Shown here: one piece after another, positions 19,289-28,191 of the stretch | Layout of the letters: the number at the start of each line of letters is the position of its first letter | Position numbering within the stretch: position 1 is the first letter of the stretch | DNA from: JACCXG01 sp963836735 | GTDB taxonomy: Bacteria > Acidobacteriota > Vicinamibacteria > Vicinamibacterales > 2-12-FULL-66-21 | Assembly: GCA_963836735.1 (NCBI GenBank) | Contig: CAWIKP010000018.1 | Span: 372,001 to 436,000, forward strand | Direction of reading: 5' to 3' | Length of the DNA: 64,000 bases | Made by a program: the position numbers and the translations under genes | The notes under the pieces: model-generated | The model's database searches: none | Seen by the model: the letters and a program-made list of their open reading frames with translations, nothing else | Told to the model about the DNA's origin: nothing

Positions 19289-19966
19289 CTAGGTGAGCAC
19301 CTTTATGACGACGCGGCGGTTCTGCGCGCGACCATCCCGCGTCTTGTTCGGCGCGATCGGCTTGTCTTCGCCGTAGCTGATGATGTTGATCCGATGGAGC
19401 GGCACCTGGTGCTGCTCGTAGATGTACCGCTTCACGTTCTCGGCGCGCTCCATGCCGAGGCGATAGTTGCCCTCGGGCGTGCCCGCCGAGTCGGTGTGCC
19501 CTTCGATCTCGATGAAGGCGCCGTTCGGCTCGGCCTTCAGCTTCTGCACCAGGGTGTCGATCTCGGCCTTGGCGTCGTCCGGCATCACGGCCTTGCCGAA
19601 CTTGAAGTTGCCCTTGTCCTCGCTCAGGACCACTTCGTAGACGAGCCGCTTCGATGCCTTCTCGATCGCGTCCGCCCGGGTGTTCACGGCCTCTGCGGCA
19701 GTATAAGCCGCGTCGGCGCGCTGGCCGGCCTGCCCGGCTTTCTGGTCGGCCGCACTGATCCCCGCAGTGGCGCGCTGATCGACTTCACTAATCCGCGCCT
19801 CGTTGGCCTTGGTCCGCTCCTGGTTCTCTTCCACCGACTTCGACAAGGTGTCGACCTTCGAATTCACCTCGCCGACGCTCGTCCGCACGAACTTCTTGGT
19901 TGCACATGCGGTAGTCCCGCTGAGCGCAAGCGCCAGAACCGGGACAACCATAACGACCTTCTTCAT
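19289..19966 (-). CDS. OmpA-family peptidoglycan-binding lipoprotein
   Basis: A 225-residue lipoprotein: lipobox SGTTAC with acylated Cys about residue 21. A long helical/coiled region (GEVNSKVDTLSKSVEEN to about residue 110) follows, rich in Ala and Gln as in Lpp-like spacers. The OmpA-C domain comes last: FIEIEGHTDSAGTPEGNYRL, MERAENVKRYI, INIISYGEDKPIAPNKT and RAQNRRVVIKV. It would tie the outer membrane to peptidoglycan. ATG 19966 with GGAGG five bases upstream is preferred over the GTG one codon earlier. It lies about 29 bases downstream of the VWFA gene, in the same operon. Confidence 0.9.
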   Translation of the reverse strand: MKKVVMVVPVLALALSGTTACATKKFVRTSVGEVNSKVDTLSKSVEENQERTKANEARISEVDQRATAGISAADQKAGQAGQRADAAYTAAEAVNTRADAIEKASKRLVYEVVLSEDKGNFKFGKAVMPDDAKAEIDTLVQKLKAEPNGAFIEIEGHTDSAGTPEGNYRLGMERAENVKRYIYEQHQVPLHRINIISYGEDKPIAPNKTRDGRAQNRRVVIKVLT

Positions 19967-19995
19967 CACTGCCTCCGTTTAAGAACCGCCCGGCT

Positions 19996-21042
19996 CTACC
20001 GGACGGTGGCTGGTCCGCTGGGTGCCGCTGACACGGCGACGTTTTCGAAATTCGATGCCGGTGCTCCGCCGCCGTAGCCACTGCGCGCCCGCACCGTAAG
20101 GCTGTCTTTGCGGGCGCGAATCTGAAGTGGCCGCCAGCCGGCGCGTGAAGATGCTTCAAACGCAAGCACGTATTGATGACGCAGTTCGCCGATGACCTGG
20201 CGGGCCGCGATGCTGGCGTGGGCCGGAGCGCTCGAGATGAACAAGTCCCCCCCGGTGCCGCGCGCAAGTTCCTGAAGATTCGACGCCACTGCGGCCGCTC
20301 GCGGGTCGTCGGCGCTCTCCCTTGGGTCGTCGACGCTGGCCACGACCGCAAGAATGTAGACAGGGACGTCGATCTCGCTCGCCGCCGCCGCGACTTCCGC
20401 GGGCGTCATCCGGCTTCGCGTGTCCACCCCGTCCGTGATGACCACTACCGCACTGCGCTGGGGCAGCCCCAGCGGGCCCGACTTCGATGCCGCGGCCACC
20501 ATGCGGGCCGTCGCGGCGATGGCGTCATACAGCGACGTCTGGCCGTACGGCTTTTCCACCTGTCCAACCGCCGCCTGCAGCCTCGCCCGATCGGACGTGA
20601 AGGTCTGCACTTCACTCAGCATCGTGTCGAACGAGAAGACCGCTGCCTCATCTTTGCCGGTGAGGTTGGCAAAAATGTGATCGGCTGCCTGCCGGGCCTC
20701 AGCCGTCCGCTGGGCCATCCGCATGCTCCCGCTGACATCAATGACCACGGCGACCTTGACGGGACCGTTCAACTCGGCGCGGAAATCCACGATGTCCCGG
20801 CGCTGACCGGCTTCGACGACTTCGAAATCCTTCTTGGAAAGGTCAGTGACGAAGCGGCCCTTCCGGTCCCTGACCACCGCCGCAACGGACACCATATCGA
20901 CCGACGAGCGAAACCGCGGCGGAGCCGCCTGTTCCTGCGGCGGCTGCTGTTGCGACACCTCCGCATTGGCCGTCGTCAGCGCGAGCGCCACGCTGAAGAT
21001 GCCCGTGAGCATCCCTCCCCCCGTCATACTTCTCCTCATCAT
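19996..21042 (-). CDS. Secreted VWFA-domain protein (acidobacterial type)
   Basis: About 348 residues. An AGGTGAT ribosome-binding site supports ATG 21042 rather than the upstream GTG. A signal peptide (GIFSVALALTTANA) leads to a beta region FRSSVDMVSVAAVVRDRKG and VTDLSKKDFEVVEAGQ. The von Willebrand A domain has the metal-site motif VVIDVSGSM, then GQTSLYDAIAATARM and VVVITDGVDTRS. This is the order of the VWFA-related family that is expanded in Acidobacteria. It is likely an exported adhesion or scaffold protein; the partner is unknown. The upstream gap (21043-21110) is unusually AT-rich for this window and probably carries the promoter. Confidence 0.88.
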   Translation of the reverse strand: MMRRSMTGGGMLTGIFSVALALTTANAEVSQQQPPQEQAAPPRFRSSVDMVSVAAVVRDRKGRFVTDLSKKDFEVVEAGQRRDIVDFRAELNGPVKVAVVIDVSGSMRMAQRTAEARQAADHIFANLTGKDEAAVFSFDTMLSEVQTFTSDRARLQAAVGQVEKPYGQTSLYDAIAATARMVAAASKSGPLGLPQRSAVVVITDGVDTRSRMTPAEVAAAASEIDVPVYILAVVASVDDPRESADDPRAAAVASNLQELARGTGGDLFISSAPAHASIAARQVIGELRHQYVLAFEASSRAGWRPLQIRARKDSLTVRARSGYGGGAPASNFENVAVSAAPSGPATVR

Positions 21043-21258
21043 CAAATCACCTGCCACATCATTAAAGTGTTGATTCGACTTGATTTAGGCAAATAAGAGC
21101 GCGGAGGTCGCGCTCCGAACTGCCCAAAAAGAGGTAAGAATTACATCCGCCCCATGGTTCGGCGTGGTCAGAGTTACACAACGTGACTCGTTTGCCGCAG
21201 CAACCATCCTGAACCTCTTCCGTTCCCGTCGACCGCAAGGGCCGTGCCCGTCAACTGG

Positions 21259-21264
21259 TAGAAT
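21259..21264 (+). promoter_or_regulatory. Putative -10 hexamer TAGAAT, leaderless geometry
   Basis: TAGAAT ends exactly six bases before ATG 21271, and no Shine-Dalgarno sequence lies between. If transcription starts about seven bases after the hexamer, the message starts at the initiation codon. Confidence 0.4.
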
Positions 21265-21270
21265 CCCGCG

Positions 21271-22488
21271 ATGCCTCCGCGCACGTCCGCCAGCATTCCC
21301 GTCGCCAGTCGTATCGGCGGCTTCGTCTACGCCATTCGCAACATCGTCGCAGAGGCGCGGAAGGTGGAGGCGGCGGGCCGGAAGGTGCGGTATCTGAATA
21401 TCGGTGACCCGATCATTTTCGGGTTCAGCACGCCGCCACATCTCATCCAGGCGGTCGAGCGCGCGATTCGGGACGGCCACAACGGGTACGCACCGTCGGT
21501 GGGTATCGCTCCCGCGCGCGAAGCGGTGGCCGCGGAGTGCGGCCGCCGCGGCATGCCGCTCGATCCGGATCGCGTCGTCATTACGGCGGGCACGTCGGAA
21601 GGTATCGAGCTCGCGTTGACCGCGCTCGCCGGCCCCGGCGATGAGGTGCTCATCCCGGTGCCCACGTATCCGCTGTACACCGCGGTGCTGGCGAAGATCG
21701 GCGCGCGGCCGGTCTTCTACGACACGACCCCGGATCAGCAGTGGCTGCCCGATGTCCGCCAGATCAGGAAACTGATCGGACCCGCCACGCGTGCACTGGT
21801 GGTCATCGATCCGAACAATCCGACGGGTGCGGCCTATCCCCCGCAGGTGCGCCGCGATCTCGTGGCGCTTGCCGACGAATACAACATTCCGCTGCTCGCC
21901 GACGAGGTCTATGCGGACCTCGCCTTCGACGGACCAGTCGACGCGATTGCGAGTATCGACCCGGATGCTCCGGTGATTACGTTTTCGTCACTGTCGAAAG
22001 CGTATCTGGCGCCCGGGTGGCGGTCGGGATGGCTCGCGGTCGGCCGGACCGAACGGCTCGATGACGTGCTCGGCGCAATCAAGAAGCTCGCGGACGGGCG
22101 CCTGTGCAGCACCGCGCCGATGGAGTACGCGATCGTCGCGGCGCTCGATGGCGACCGCTCGCACCAGCAGACGTTTCGCGAGGCCTTGCGCGAACGCTCC
22201 CGGGTCACGGTCCAGCGCTTCAATGCAATCGACGGCATGTCGGTCGTGCCGCCCGCCGCGGCGTTCTACGCCATGCCGAAGGTGGAGCTGCCGCCAGGGA
22301 AGACCGATGCCGATTACGTGCTCGCGCTGCTCCGCGCGACGGGGGTGCTCTGCGTTTACGGGTCAGGGTTCGGGACCAGGCCCGAGGACGGTTTCTTCCG
22401 CGTTGTCTTCCTCGCCTCGCCCGCCGAGCTCGCAGAGATCTACGGGCTCATCGCCGATTTCACGACGGACTATCTTCGTGGTCAGTGA
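21271..22488 (+). CDS. PLP-dependent aminotransferase (alanine aminotransferase-like)
   Basis: Intact, 405 residues, fold type I. The N-terminus contains VRYLNIGDPIIFGF, usual in AlaA/AlaC-type enzymes. VVITAGTSEGIELALTAL is the cofactor phosphate loop, VVIDPNNPTGAAYP holds the PLP-contacting Asn, LLADEVYADLAFDG the Asp, and SSLSKAYLAPGWRSGW the Schiff-base Lys. The end FFRVVFLASPAEL carries the substrate-carboxylate Arg. Pyruvate/alanine transamination is the likely reaction by family. The membrane permease starts 20 bases downstream. Confidence 0.9.
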   Translation: MPPRTSASIPVASRIGGFVYAIRNIVAEARKVEAAGRKVRYLNIGDPIIFGFSTPPHLIQAVERAIRDGHNGYAPSVGIAPAREAVAAECGRRGMPLDPDRVVITAGTSEGIELALTALAGPGDEVLIPVPTYPLYTAVLAKIGARPVFYDTTPDQQWLPDVRQIRKLIGPATRALVVIDPNNPTGAAYPPQVRRDLVALADEYNIPLLADEVYADLAFDGPVDAIASIDPDAPVITFSSLSKAYLAPGWRSGWLAVGRTERLDDVLGAIKKLADGRLCSTAPMEYAIVAALDGDRSHQQTFREALRERSRVTVQRFNAIDGMSVVPPAAAFYAMPKVELPPGKTDADYVLALLRATGVLCVYGSGFGTRPEDGFFRVVFLASPAELAEIYGLIADFTTDYLRGQ

Positions 22489-22508
22489 TCGGGTCCGACC
22501 CTGCCCCC

Positions 22509-23567
22509 ATGGCCACGGATCCTGCTGAATACAAACCGCTGATTCTCTGGACGATCGCGGTGACGGCCTTGACCGTCATCCTGCTGTGGGCCGCCTATCA
22601 GGTGCGGGCGGTGCTGCTGATCATCTACATCAGCGGGTTGCTCGCCGTCGGTTTCAGCCCGATCGTCCGCCTCATCGAACGCCAGAAGATCCTGCCGATT
22701 GGCCCGCGCCGGTTCCCGCGGTGGCTGGCCATTCTCGTCCTGTATCTCGCAATCCTCGGCACGCTCGCCGTCGTCGCCTCGCTCGTGATGCAGCCCCTGA
22801 TCGATCAGGCGCAGGCCTTCTGGCAGGCGAAGGACGAGATGTTCGAGAAGGCGCAGCAGTACCTGATTTCGAAGGGCATCATCAGGGAACACGTGACCTT
22901 CCAGCAGGCGGTCCAGCGTGCGCCAGGCGCGGGCGGGAGCGAAGTCATCGGGCGGACGGTGTTCTCGGCCGTCGTCGGTTTCGTGGGCGGGATCTTCGGG
23001 CTGCTGACGATCCTGATCCTGACCTTCTACCTGCTCGTGGAAGCGGGTACGCTGCGCAAGTTCCTGATCTCACTCTTCCCGCGATCGAGCCGCGCTCGGG
23101 TGGATGCTGCGGCGCGCACCATCACCGAGAAGGTCAGCGCCTGGCTCGGCGGCCAGCTGCTGCTCGCAGGCATCGTCGGCACCACCTCCGCCGTCGGGCT
23201 GTGGCTGCTCGGCATCCCCTTCTTTTACGTGCTTGCGCTGATTTCCGGCATCGGCGAGCTGATCCCGATCATCGGCCCCATCCTGTCGGCGATCCCCGCC
23301 GTCGCGGTGGCCGCGTCGGTCTCGTTCAAGAAGGTGCTGCTCGTGATTCTCTTCTTCGTCATCCAGCAGCAGATTGAAAACCACGTGCTCGTCCCCAAGG
23401 TGATGGAACGCCAGGTCGGGGTGAGCGCCGTCACCGTGATCGTCGCGCTGCTGATCGGCGGCAACCTGCTCGGCATCCCGGGCGCGATCCTCGCGGTCCC
23501 GACCGTCGCCATCCTCCAGGTGCTGGTGACCGAGTGGATGAACAGCAGGGAGACGCCGAAAACGTAG
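22509..23567 (+). CDS. AI-2E/PerM-family membrane transporter
   Basis: Intact, 352 residues. Two hydrophobic segments near residues 11-50 (ILWTIAVTALTVILLWAAY, VLLIIYISGLLAVGF) and one near 75-95 precede a soluble segment (about 100-160). Then come further membrane spans: VVGFVGGIFGLLTILILTFY, GQLLLAGIVGTTSAVGLWLL, FYVLALISGIGELIPIIGPI and LLVILFFVIQQQIENHVLVP. The motifs ELIPIIGP and QQIENHVLVPKVM are the family signature. Members export diverse small molecules; the substrate is unknown. No ribosome-binding site is visible before ATG 22509, so translation may be coupled to the aminotransferase. Confidence 0.88.
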   Translation: MATDPAEYKPLILWTIAVTALTVILLWAAYQVRAVLLIIYISGLLAVGFSPIVRLIERQKILPIGPRRFPRWLAILVLYLAILGTLAVVASLVMQPLIDQAQAFWQAKDEMFEKAQQYLISKGIIREHVTFQQAVQRAPGAGGSEVIGRTVFSAVVGFVGGIFGLLTILILTFYLLVEAGTLRKFLISLFPRSSRARVDAAARTITEKVSAWLGGQLLLAGIVGTTSAVGLWLLGIPFFYVLALISGIGELIPIIGPILSAIPAVAVAASVSFKKVLLVILFFVIQQQIENHVLVPKVMERQVGVSAVTVIVALLIGGNLLGIPGAILAVPTVAILQVLVTEWMNSRETPKT

Positions 23568-23595
23568 GGGATGTCCTTGCCCGGCCGGCTCGCTT

Positions 23596-24138
23596 TCACG
23601 GATTCTTCTTGTAGGTCGTCGTCGATGCGGACGACGGTCCGCCCCCGAGACCGCCGCGTGTCGTGGTGATGACGAGCGATCCGGACGAATCGAGGGAGAA
23701 CACCTGCCTCACCTCGATTGTCTCCGTGCGGGCGCCCTCCGGAGCGTCGAAGCGGTAACTGCTCGTAATCACGACCGAGCCCTCCTGGTGGACGGCCCTC
23801 GAGACGATTTCCTGTGGCCCCCTGCCCATGTTGATCGTGTTCCGGCTCTCGGAACCGTCGAGGGCGAATATCAGGCGCATCGGCGGCTGCATGTCGTACT
23901 GGGAGAACTGCGCGCGCTCCACGGTGAGCCGTGAAGCATCCTGGGTAATCGTGATCTCGCCGCCCCACCCGCTCCCCATCGTGCCTGACGCAACGGAAAC
24001 GCCACGGAGGCCGCTGGCCTCCGGCGGCGCGGGCGCCGTCCAGCGCCCCGAGAAGTCCGGTGGCGTCTGGGCCGCTGCCGCCGCAGCGGAGAGGACCGCC
24101 GCGAGTGCCGTGCCGAACATCTTTTGGAGCCACGCCAT
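23596..24138 (-). CDS. Secreted protein of unknown function
   Basis: A 180-residue protein. ATG 24138 is chosen because a signal peptide (FGTALAAVLSAAAAAAQ) follows at once; longer in-frame starts lack one. The mature part begins TPPDFSGRWTAPAPPE, a start seen in many acidobacterial secreted beta-sandwich proteins, then beta-rich segments GGEITITQDASRLTVERAQF, MRLIFALDGSESRNTINMG, GSVVITSSYRFD and a repeat-like GSLVITTTRGG. It is probably a lipocalin-like or jelly-roll beta protein outside the cytoplasm. Convergent with the permease gene, with 28 bases between. Confidence 0.7.
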   Translation of the reverse strand: MAWLQKMFGTALAAVLSAAAAAAQTPPDFSGRWTAPAPPEASGLRGVSVASGTMGSGWGGEITITQDASRLTVERAQFSQYDMQPPMRLIFALDGSESRNTINMGRGPQEIVSRAVHQEGSVVITSSYRFDAPEGARTETIEVRQVFSLDSSGSLVITTTRGGLGGGPSSASTTTYKKNP

Positions 24139-24208
24139 GAAACTTGACTGGCCTCCTTCGTGGGGGAGCGCATAGTCTAGCCCGCAACCGTCGGCCAGGA
24201 GGAGCAGG

Positions 24209-25597
24209 ATGTCCCGGTCCAGACAGCTCGCCGCAGCCATCGGCGCGCTTGCAATCGCGGTGTTGGCTCCTCGGGGAGCGTCGGCGCAGCCGCGGCGGCC
24301 CAACATCGTGATCATGTATGCCGACAATCTCGGCTACGGAGAGGTCGGGATTTACGGCGGCGTTCGCGGCGTGCCGACGCCGCGGCTCGATGCGCTCGCG
24401 CGCGAAGGCCTGCGCCTCACGAACTTCAACGTCGAGACGTTCTGTACGCCGTCACGGACGGCGCTCCTCACCGGGCGCTACGGCATCAGATCGGGGACGC
24501 TCGCCTATCGGCTCCCGGTGACCGGGATGACGTTGTGGGAAATCACGATCGCCGAATACCTCAAGCCGCTCGGCTACGCCACCGCGCTTTTCGGGAAATG
24601 GCACGCCGGCGATGCGGCGGGCCGGGCGCCGACGAACCAGGGCTTCGACGAGTGGTACGGGATTCGCGATTCGAGCAACGAATCGCAGCAAAGCACCTTC
24701 AACGACACGCCCTACATCTGGGAAGGCCGCGCCGGCGCGGCGTCACACCCGGTGAAAGAGTTCAACCTCGAGACGAGAAGAACGATCGATCGTGAGGTCA
24801 CCGATCGTGCCATCGACTTCATGACGCGCAGCCACCGCGCGCGACAGCCCTTCTTCCTCTATGTGCCGTTTACCCACGTCCATTTCCCGACGCTGGCGCA
24901 CCGGGATTTTGCCGGCAAGACGGGCGCGGGCGACATCGGCGACGCGATGGCGGAGATGGACCGCAATGTCGGCGTGATCCTCGACAGCATCGCGAAGCTG
25001 GGCATCGCGCGCGACACGCTCGTCATCTGGGCGAGCGACGGCGGGGCAGAAGCGCGCCGTCCGTGGCGGGGGACTGCCGGGCCCTGGCGCGGCTTCTACA
25101 ACACGGCCATGGAAGGCGGGATCCGCACGCCCTTCATGATTCGCTGGCCCGGCCGCATCCCTGCCGGCCGCGTGTCCAACGAGATCGTGCACGGCACCGA
25201 CGTGTTCACGACGATCGCCCACGCGACGGGCGCATCCGTGCCGACCGACCGTGCGATCGACGGGATCAACCAGCTGCCGTTCTTCGAAGGAACGCAGGAG
25301 AAATCCGGCCGGGACAGCTTCCTCTACTTCGCGTCGAGCAACCAGGTGCGCGCGGTCAAATGGAGAGACTGGAAGCTCCATTATGTGTGGCAGGACGAAC
25401 CGGGAACGCCGGTGCAGCAGACGATGAAGCTCTTCAACCTTCGCACTGATCCGAAAGAGGAGACCGACATCAAGGATTTCAATCCGTGGGTGGTGAGCGT
25501 GATCGACGACATCGTCAGGAACTTCTGGATGACTGTCGACAAACACCCGCTGATTCCCGTGGGCACCCCGGATCCGTACACCCCTCCTCGCCGCTGA
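24209..25597 (+). CDS. Secreted sulfatase (arylsulfatase family)
   Basis: Intact, 462 residues. AGGAGGAGC precedes ATG 24209; the signal peptide ends near APRGASAQP. PNIVIMYADNLGYGEVG provides the metal-binding Asp residues (one Asp of the usual DD pair is Ala-Asp-Asn here). FCTPSRTALLTGRYG is the formylglycine motif C-x-P-x-R with C79. GKWHAGDAAGRAPTNQGFDE and VIWASDGGAEARRPWRG are further active-site blocks. Activity needs conversion of C79 to formylglycine; no maturase gene lies in this window. The substrate would be a sulfated polysaccharide or ester. Confidence 0.88.
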   Translation: MSRSRQLAAAIGALAIAVLAPRGASAQPRRPNIVIMYADNLGYGEVGIYGGVRGVPTPRLDALAREGLRLTNFNVETFCTPSRTALLTGRYGIRSGTLAYRLPVTGMTLWEITIAEYLKPLGYATALFGKWHAGDAAGRAPTNQGFDEWYGIRDSSNESQQSTFNDTPYIWEGRAGAASHPVKEFNLETRRTIDREVTDRAIDFMTRSHRARQPFFLYVPFTHVHFPTLAHRDFAGKTGAGDIGDAMAEMDRNVGVILDSIAKLGIARDTLVIWASDGGAEARRPWRGTAGPWRGFYNTAMEGGIRTPFMIRWPGRIPAGRVSNEIVHGTDVFTTIAHATGASVPTDRAIDGINQLPFFEGTQEKSGRDSFLYFASSNQVRAVKWRDWKLHYVWQDEPGTPVQQTMKLFNLRTDPKEETDIKDFNPWVVSVIDDIVRNFWMTVDKHPLIPVGTPDPYTPPRR

Positions 25598-25675
25598 GAA
25601 CGGCACCCGCCCGGCTAGTTGCCTCTGAGTACCACCGGCCCTGCCGAGCCCCGGGTCCCCAGCCCCGAGCCCCGA

Positions 25676-25681
25676 TATACT
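25676..25681 (+). promoter_or_regulatory. Putative -10 hexamer TATACT, leaderless geometry
   Basis: TATACT ends six bases before ATG 25688 with no Shine-Dalgarno sequence. It follows directly on an iterated GAGCCCCG-type low-complexity tract (about 25645-25675) that takes the -35 position. Confidence 0.4.
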
Positions 25682-25687
25682 GCCCTG

Positions 25688-26869
25688 ATGCGTCTGAATC
25701 CGCTTTCCTATCTAAGCGATGAGCTCAACGCGCTCAAGCAGCAGAACCTCTATCGCCGGCTGCGGGTCCTGGAGGACGAGCAGAAGGCGCACACCACCTT
25801 CGACCACCGGTCAGTCGTCAATCTCTCCTCCAACAATTATCTGGGCCTCACAACGCATCCGCGGCTGAAACAGAAGGCGCTCGAGGCGGTCGCAGCGTTT
25901 GGCGTGGGCACCGGCTCGGTGCGAACCATCGCAGGCACGATGGCGATGCACATGGAGCTCGAGCGCAAGCTGGCGGAGTTCAAGAAGGTCGAAGCCGTGG
26001 TCGTGTTTCAGAGCGGCTTCACCGCGAACGCCGGAACGGTCTCGGCCATCCTCAGTAAAGAAGATGTCGTCATCTCCGACGAGCTGAACCACGCGAGCAT
26101 CATCGACGGCTGCCGCCTGAGTCGCGCGGCGATCAAGGTCTTCCCGCACAAGGATGTCGCTGCAGCGCGCAAGATCATCGAGGGGCTGCCGGGCGGACAG
26201 CGCAAGCTGCTCATCACCGACGGCGTGTTCAGCATGGATGGCGACCTCGGCCCGCTGCCCGAGCTCTGCGAGCTGGCCGAACAGACCGGCTGCATCATGA
26301 TGGTCGACGATGCCCATGCGAGCGGTGTGTTCGGCAAGAACGGCCGGGGCACCATCGATCACTTTGGCGTGCACGGCCGGGTCGACGTGCAGGTCGGGAC
26401 GCTGTCGAAAGCAATCGGCGCCCTCGGGGGCTATGTCGCCGGAACACACGCGTTGATCGAGTTCCTGCATCACCGCGCCCGGCCCTTCCTTTTCTCCACA
26501 TCTCATCCCCCGGCGGTGGCGGCCGCGTGTATCGCCGCCATTGATGTGCTGCTGGAAGAACCGGAGATTATCGAGCGGCTCTGGGAGAACACCCGGTTCT
26601 TCAAGAGTGGGCTGGAGGCGCTCGGGTTCAATACCGGTGTCAGCGAAAGCCCGATCACGCCGGTCGTCACCGGCGACAGCGCCCTTGCGATGAAACTGTC
26701 CGATCGGCTGTTCCAGGAAGGCGTGTTCGCCCAGGGAATCGCGTTCCCGACGGTCGCAAAGGACAAGGCGCGGGTCCGGACGATCGTGACCGCGACCCAC
26801 ACCCGCGAGGACCTTCAGTTCGCCCTGGACAGCTTTGGGAGAGTCGGAAAGGAGCTCGGACTCGTATAA
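25688..26869 (+). CDS. kbl: Glycine C-acetyltransferase / 2-amino-3-ketobutyrate CoA ligase-like enzyme
   Basis: Intact, 393 residues, alpha-oxoamine synthase family of PLP enzymes. Hallmarks: VNLSSNNYLGLTTHPRL, GTGSVRTIAGTMAMHMELE, VFQSGFTANAGTVSAILS, ISDELNHASIIDGCRLS, VDDAHASGVFGKNGRGT and the PLP-lysine block TLSKAIGALGGYVAG. By family it joins an acyl-CoA to an amino acid with decarboxylation or, as Kbl, converts glycine and acetyl-CoA to 2-amino-3-ketobutyrate. BioF and serine palmitoyltransferase are the alternatives; the N-terminal LSDELNALKQQNLYRRLR fits Kbl-like members. No threonine dehydrogenase gene is nearby, so the symbol is provisional. Confidence 0.82.
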   Translation: MRLNPLSYLSDELNALKQQNLYRRLRVLEDEQKAHTTFDHRSVVNLSSNNYLGLTTHPRLKQKALEAVAAFGVGTGSVRTIAGTMAMHMELERKLAEFKKVEAVVVFQSGFTANAGTVSAILSKEDVVISDELNHASIIDGCRLSRAAIKVFPHKDVAAARKIIEGLPGGQRKLLITDGVFSMDGDLGPLPELCELAEQTGCIMMVDDAHASGVFGKNGRGTIDHFGVHGRVDVQVGTLSKAIGALGGYVAGTHALIEFLHHRARPFLFSTSHPPAVAAACIAAIDVLLEEPEIIERLWENTRFFKSGLEALGFNTGVSESPITPVVTGDSALAMKLSDRLFQEGVFAQGIAFPTVAKDKARVRTIVTATHTREDLQFALDSFGRVGKELGLV

Positions 26870-26992
26870 GAACTAATGTTCACCAATCGCGGGTTCGATC
26901 TCAGCTGATCCGCGGTTTCGGACCCCCCCGCAGGTGGGCCGGCGGTGCCGCACGCGTCTTCTGCCGCGAACCGCGAACTGCGGACACGAACT

Positions 26993-28191
26993 ATGAGATC
27001 TTCTGGCACCGATGGCGCGCGGGAATGGTTCAACACCTACACTCGCGATCTGTCTTCTGAAGACCTCCAGCGGCTCTTCACGCACGACACCCGGGACGCT
27101 TACAAATTCTTCAGTCGAGGCCTGGACGAGGAGCAGGTCGCGCGGCTTCCGTGGTGGAAGCAGATTGCCGTCCGAACTCGCCAGGTTTTCGTTGCTTTCA
27201 CCCTGAAGCTGCCGCCGGCGCGCCGGGCGCTCTATCTCGGCGCCCTGCTGCTTGCGCTGATCGGGTTCTTCAAGCTGTTCCGGGGCTTCGCGATCCTGCC
27301 GGTGCCGTTCGGTACGCCTTTCTTCCAGGTATCGATGCTGGTCCCCGCCTGGGCGGACGGCACCTTTGCGCTCGTCGTCAGCCTGCTGATGGTGAACCTG
27401 CTGGTGCTGCTGGAGGTCGCGGATCGGCTGTCCCTCAAGGGCGAGCTGGAAGTGGCGCGCGAGATCCAGCTTGCGATGCTGCCGGCGGGAACCTACCGGG
27501 CCGCCGACATCGAGATCTGCGGCGCCACGCGGCCGGCCAACACCGTCGGTGGAGACTTCTACGACGTGCTGCCGCTGCCCGATGGCCGGGTGATCCTTGC
27601 GGTCGGCGACGTCGCCGGAAAGGGCAGCCCGGCGGCGCTCCTGATGGCGTTGCTGCTGGCGATGCTCCGAACGCTGGTGGACGAGGGGCTCGAGCCCGAG
27701 GCGTTGATCACCCGGTTGAACGCGCAGATCTGCCGGCATAGTCCCGGCTCGCGCTTCATCACGATCTTCTATGCGATTTACGACCCTGCAACCGGAACGC
27801 TGACTTACGTCAACGCCGGCCAGAACCCCCCGCTCATCCGCTGCGGACCGGGGAGCCCTGGGAGCCCTGGGAGCCCGGGAGCTACGAGCGGCTCGGCGCC
27901 ACCGGCATAGCGCTCGGGATGTTCGAGCAGTCCACGTATTCAGCCGTCGAAACGCGCATCGACCCGGGCGAGATGCTGGTCCTCTACAGCGATGGCATCA
28001 CTGAGGCTGAAAACCCCGCCGGCCAGCCGCTCGAAGAAGCCGGGCTGCAGGTGATTCTGGACAGCTATCCGGACGAACCGCCCGCCGCCTTGAGCACGCA
28101 CATCATCAAAGGCGTCGAGCGGTACGCGCAGGCTTCGCGGTTTTTCGACGATCTCACGATCCTGATCCTCAAGCGCCGGCCGCTCATCTGA
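26993..28191 (+). CDS. Membrane-anchored SpoIIE-type serine phosphatase (RsbU-like), frame-broken
   Basis: An N-terminal helical region (EWFNTYTRDLSSEDLQRLF) precedes two hydrophobic segments near residues 80-105 and 120-150. The PP2C-like catalytic domain follows: LEVAREIQLAMLP, TVGGDFYDVLPLPDG, ILAVGDVAGKGSPAALLMA, YVNAGQNPPLIR, then in another frame EMLVLYSDGITEAEN and FFDDLTILILKRR. Metal-binding Asp residues are present (GGDFYD, VGDVAGKG, YSDGITEA). The break is at 27843-27880, where iterated GGGAGCCCT units encode a GEPWEPWEPG-like insert and the frame changes; a stop at 27908 follows in the first frame. Such phosphatases control anti-anti-sigma factors. It overlaps the glycosyltransferase gene tail to tail by 8 bases. 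Confidence 0.82.
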
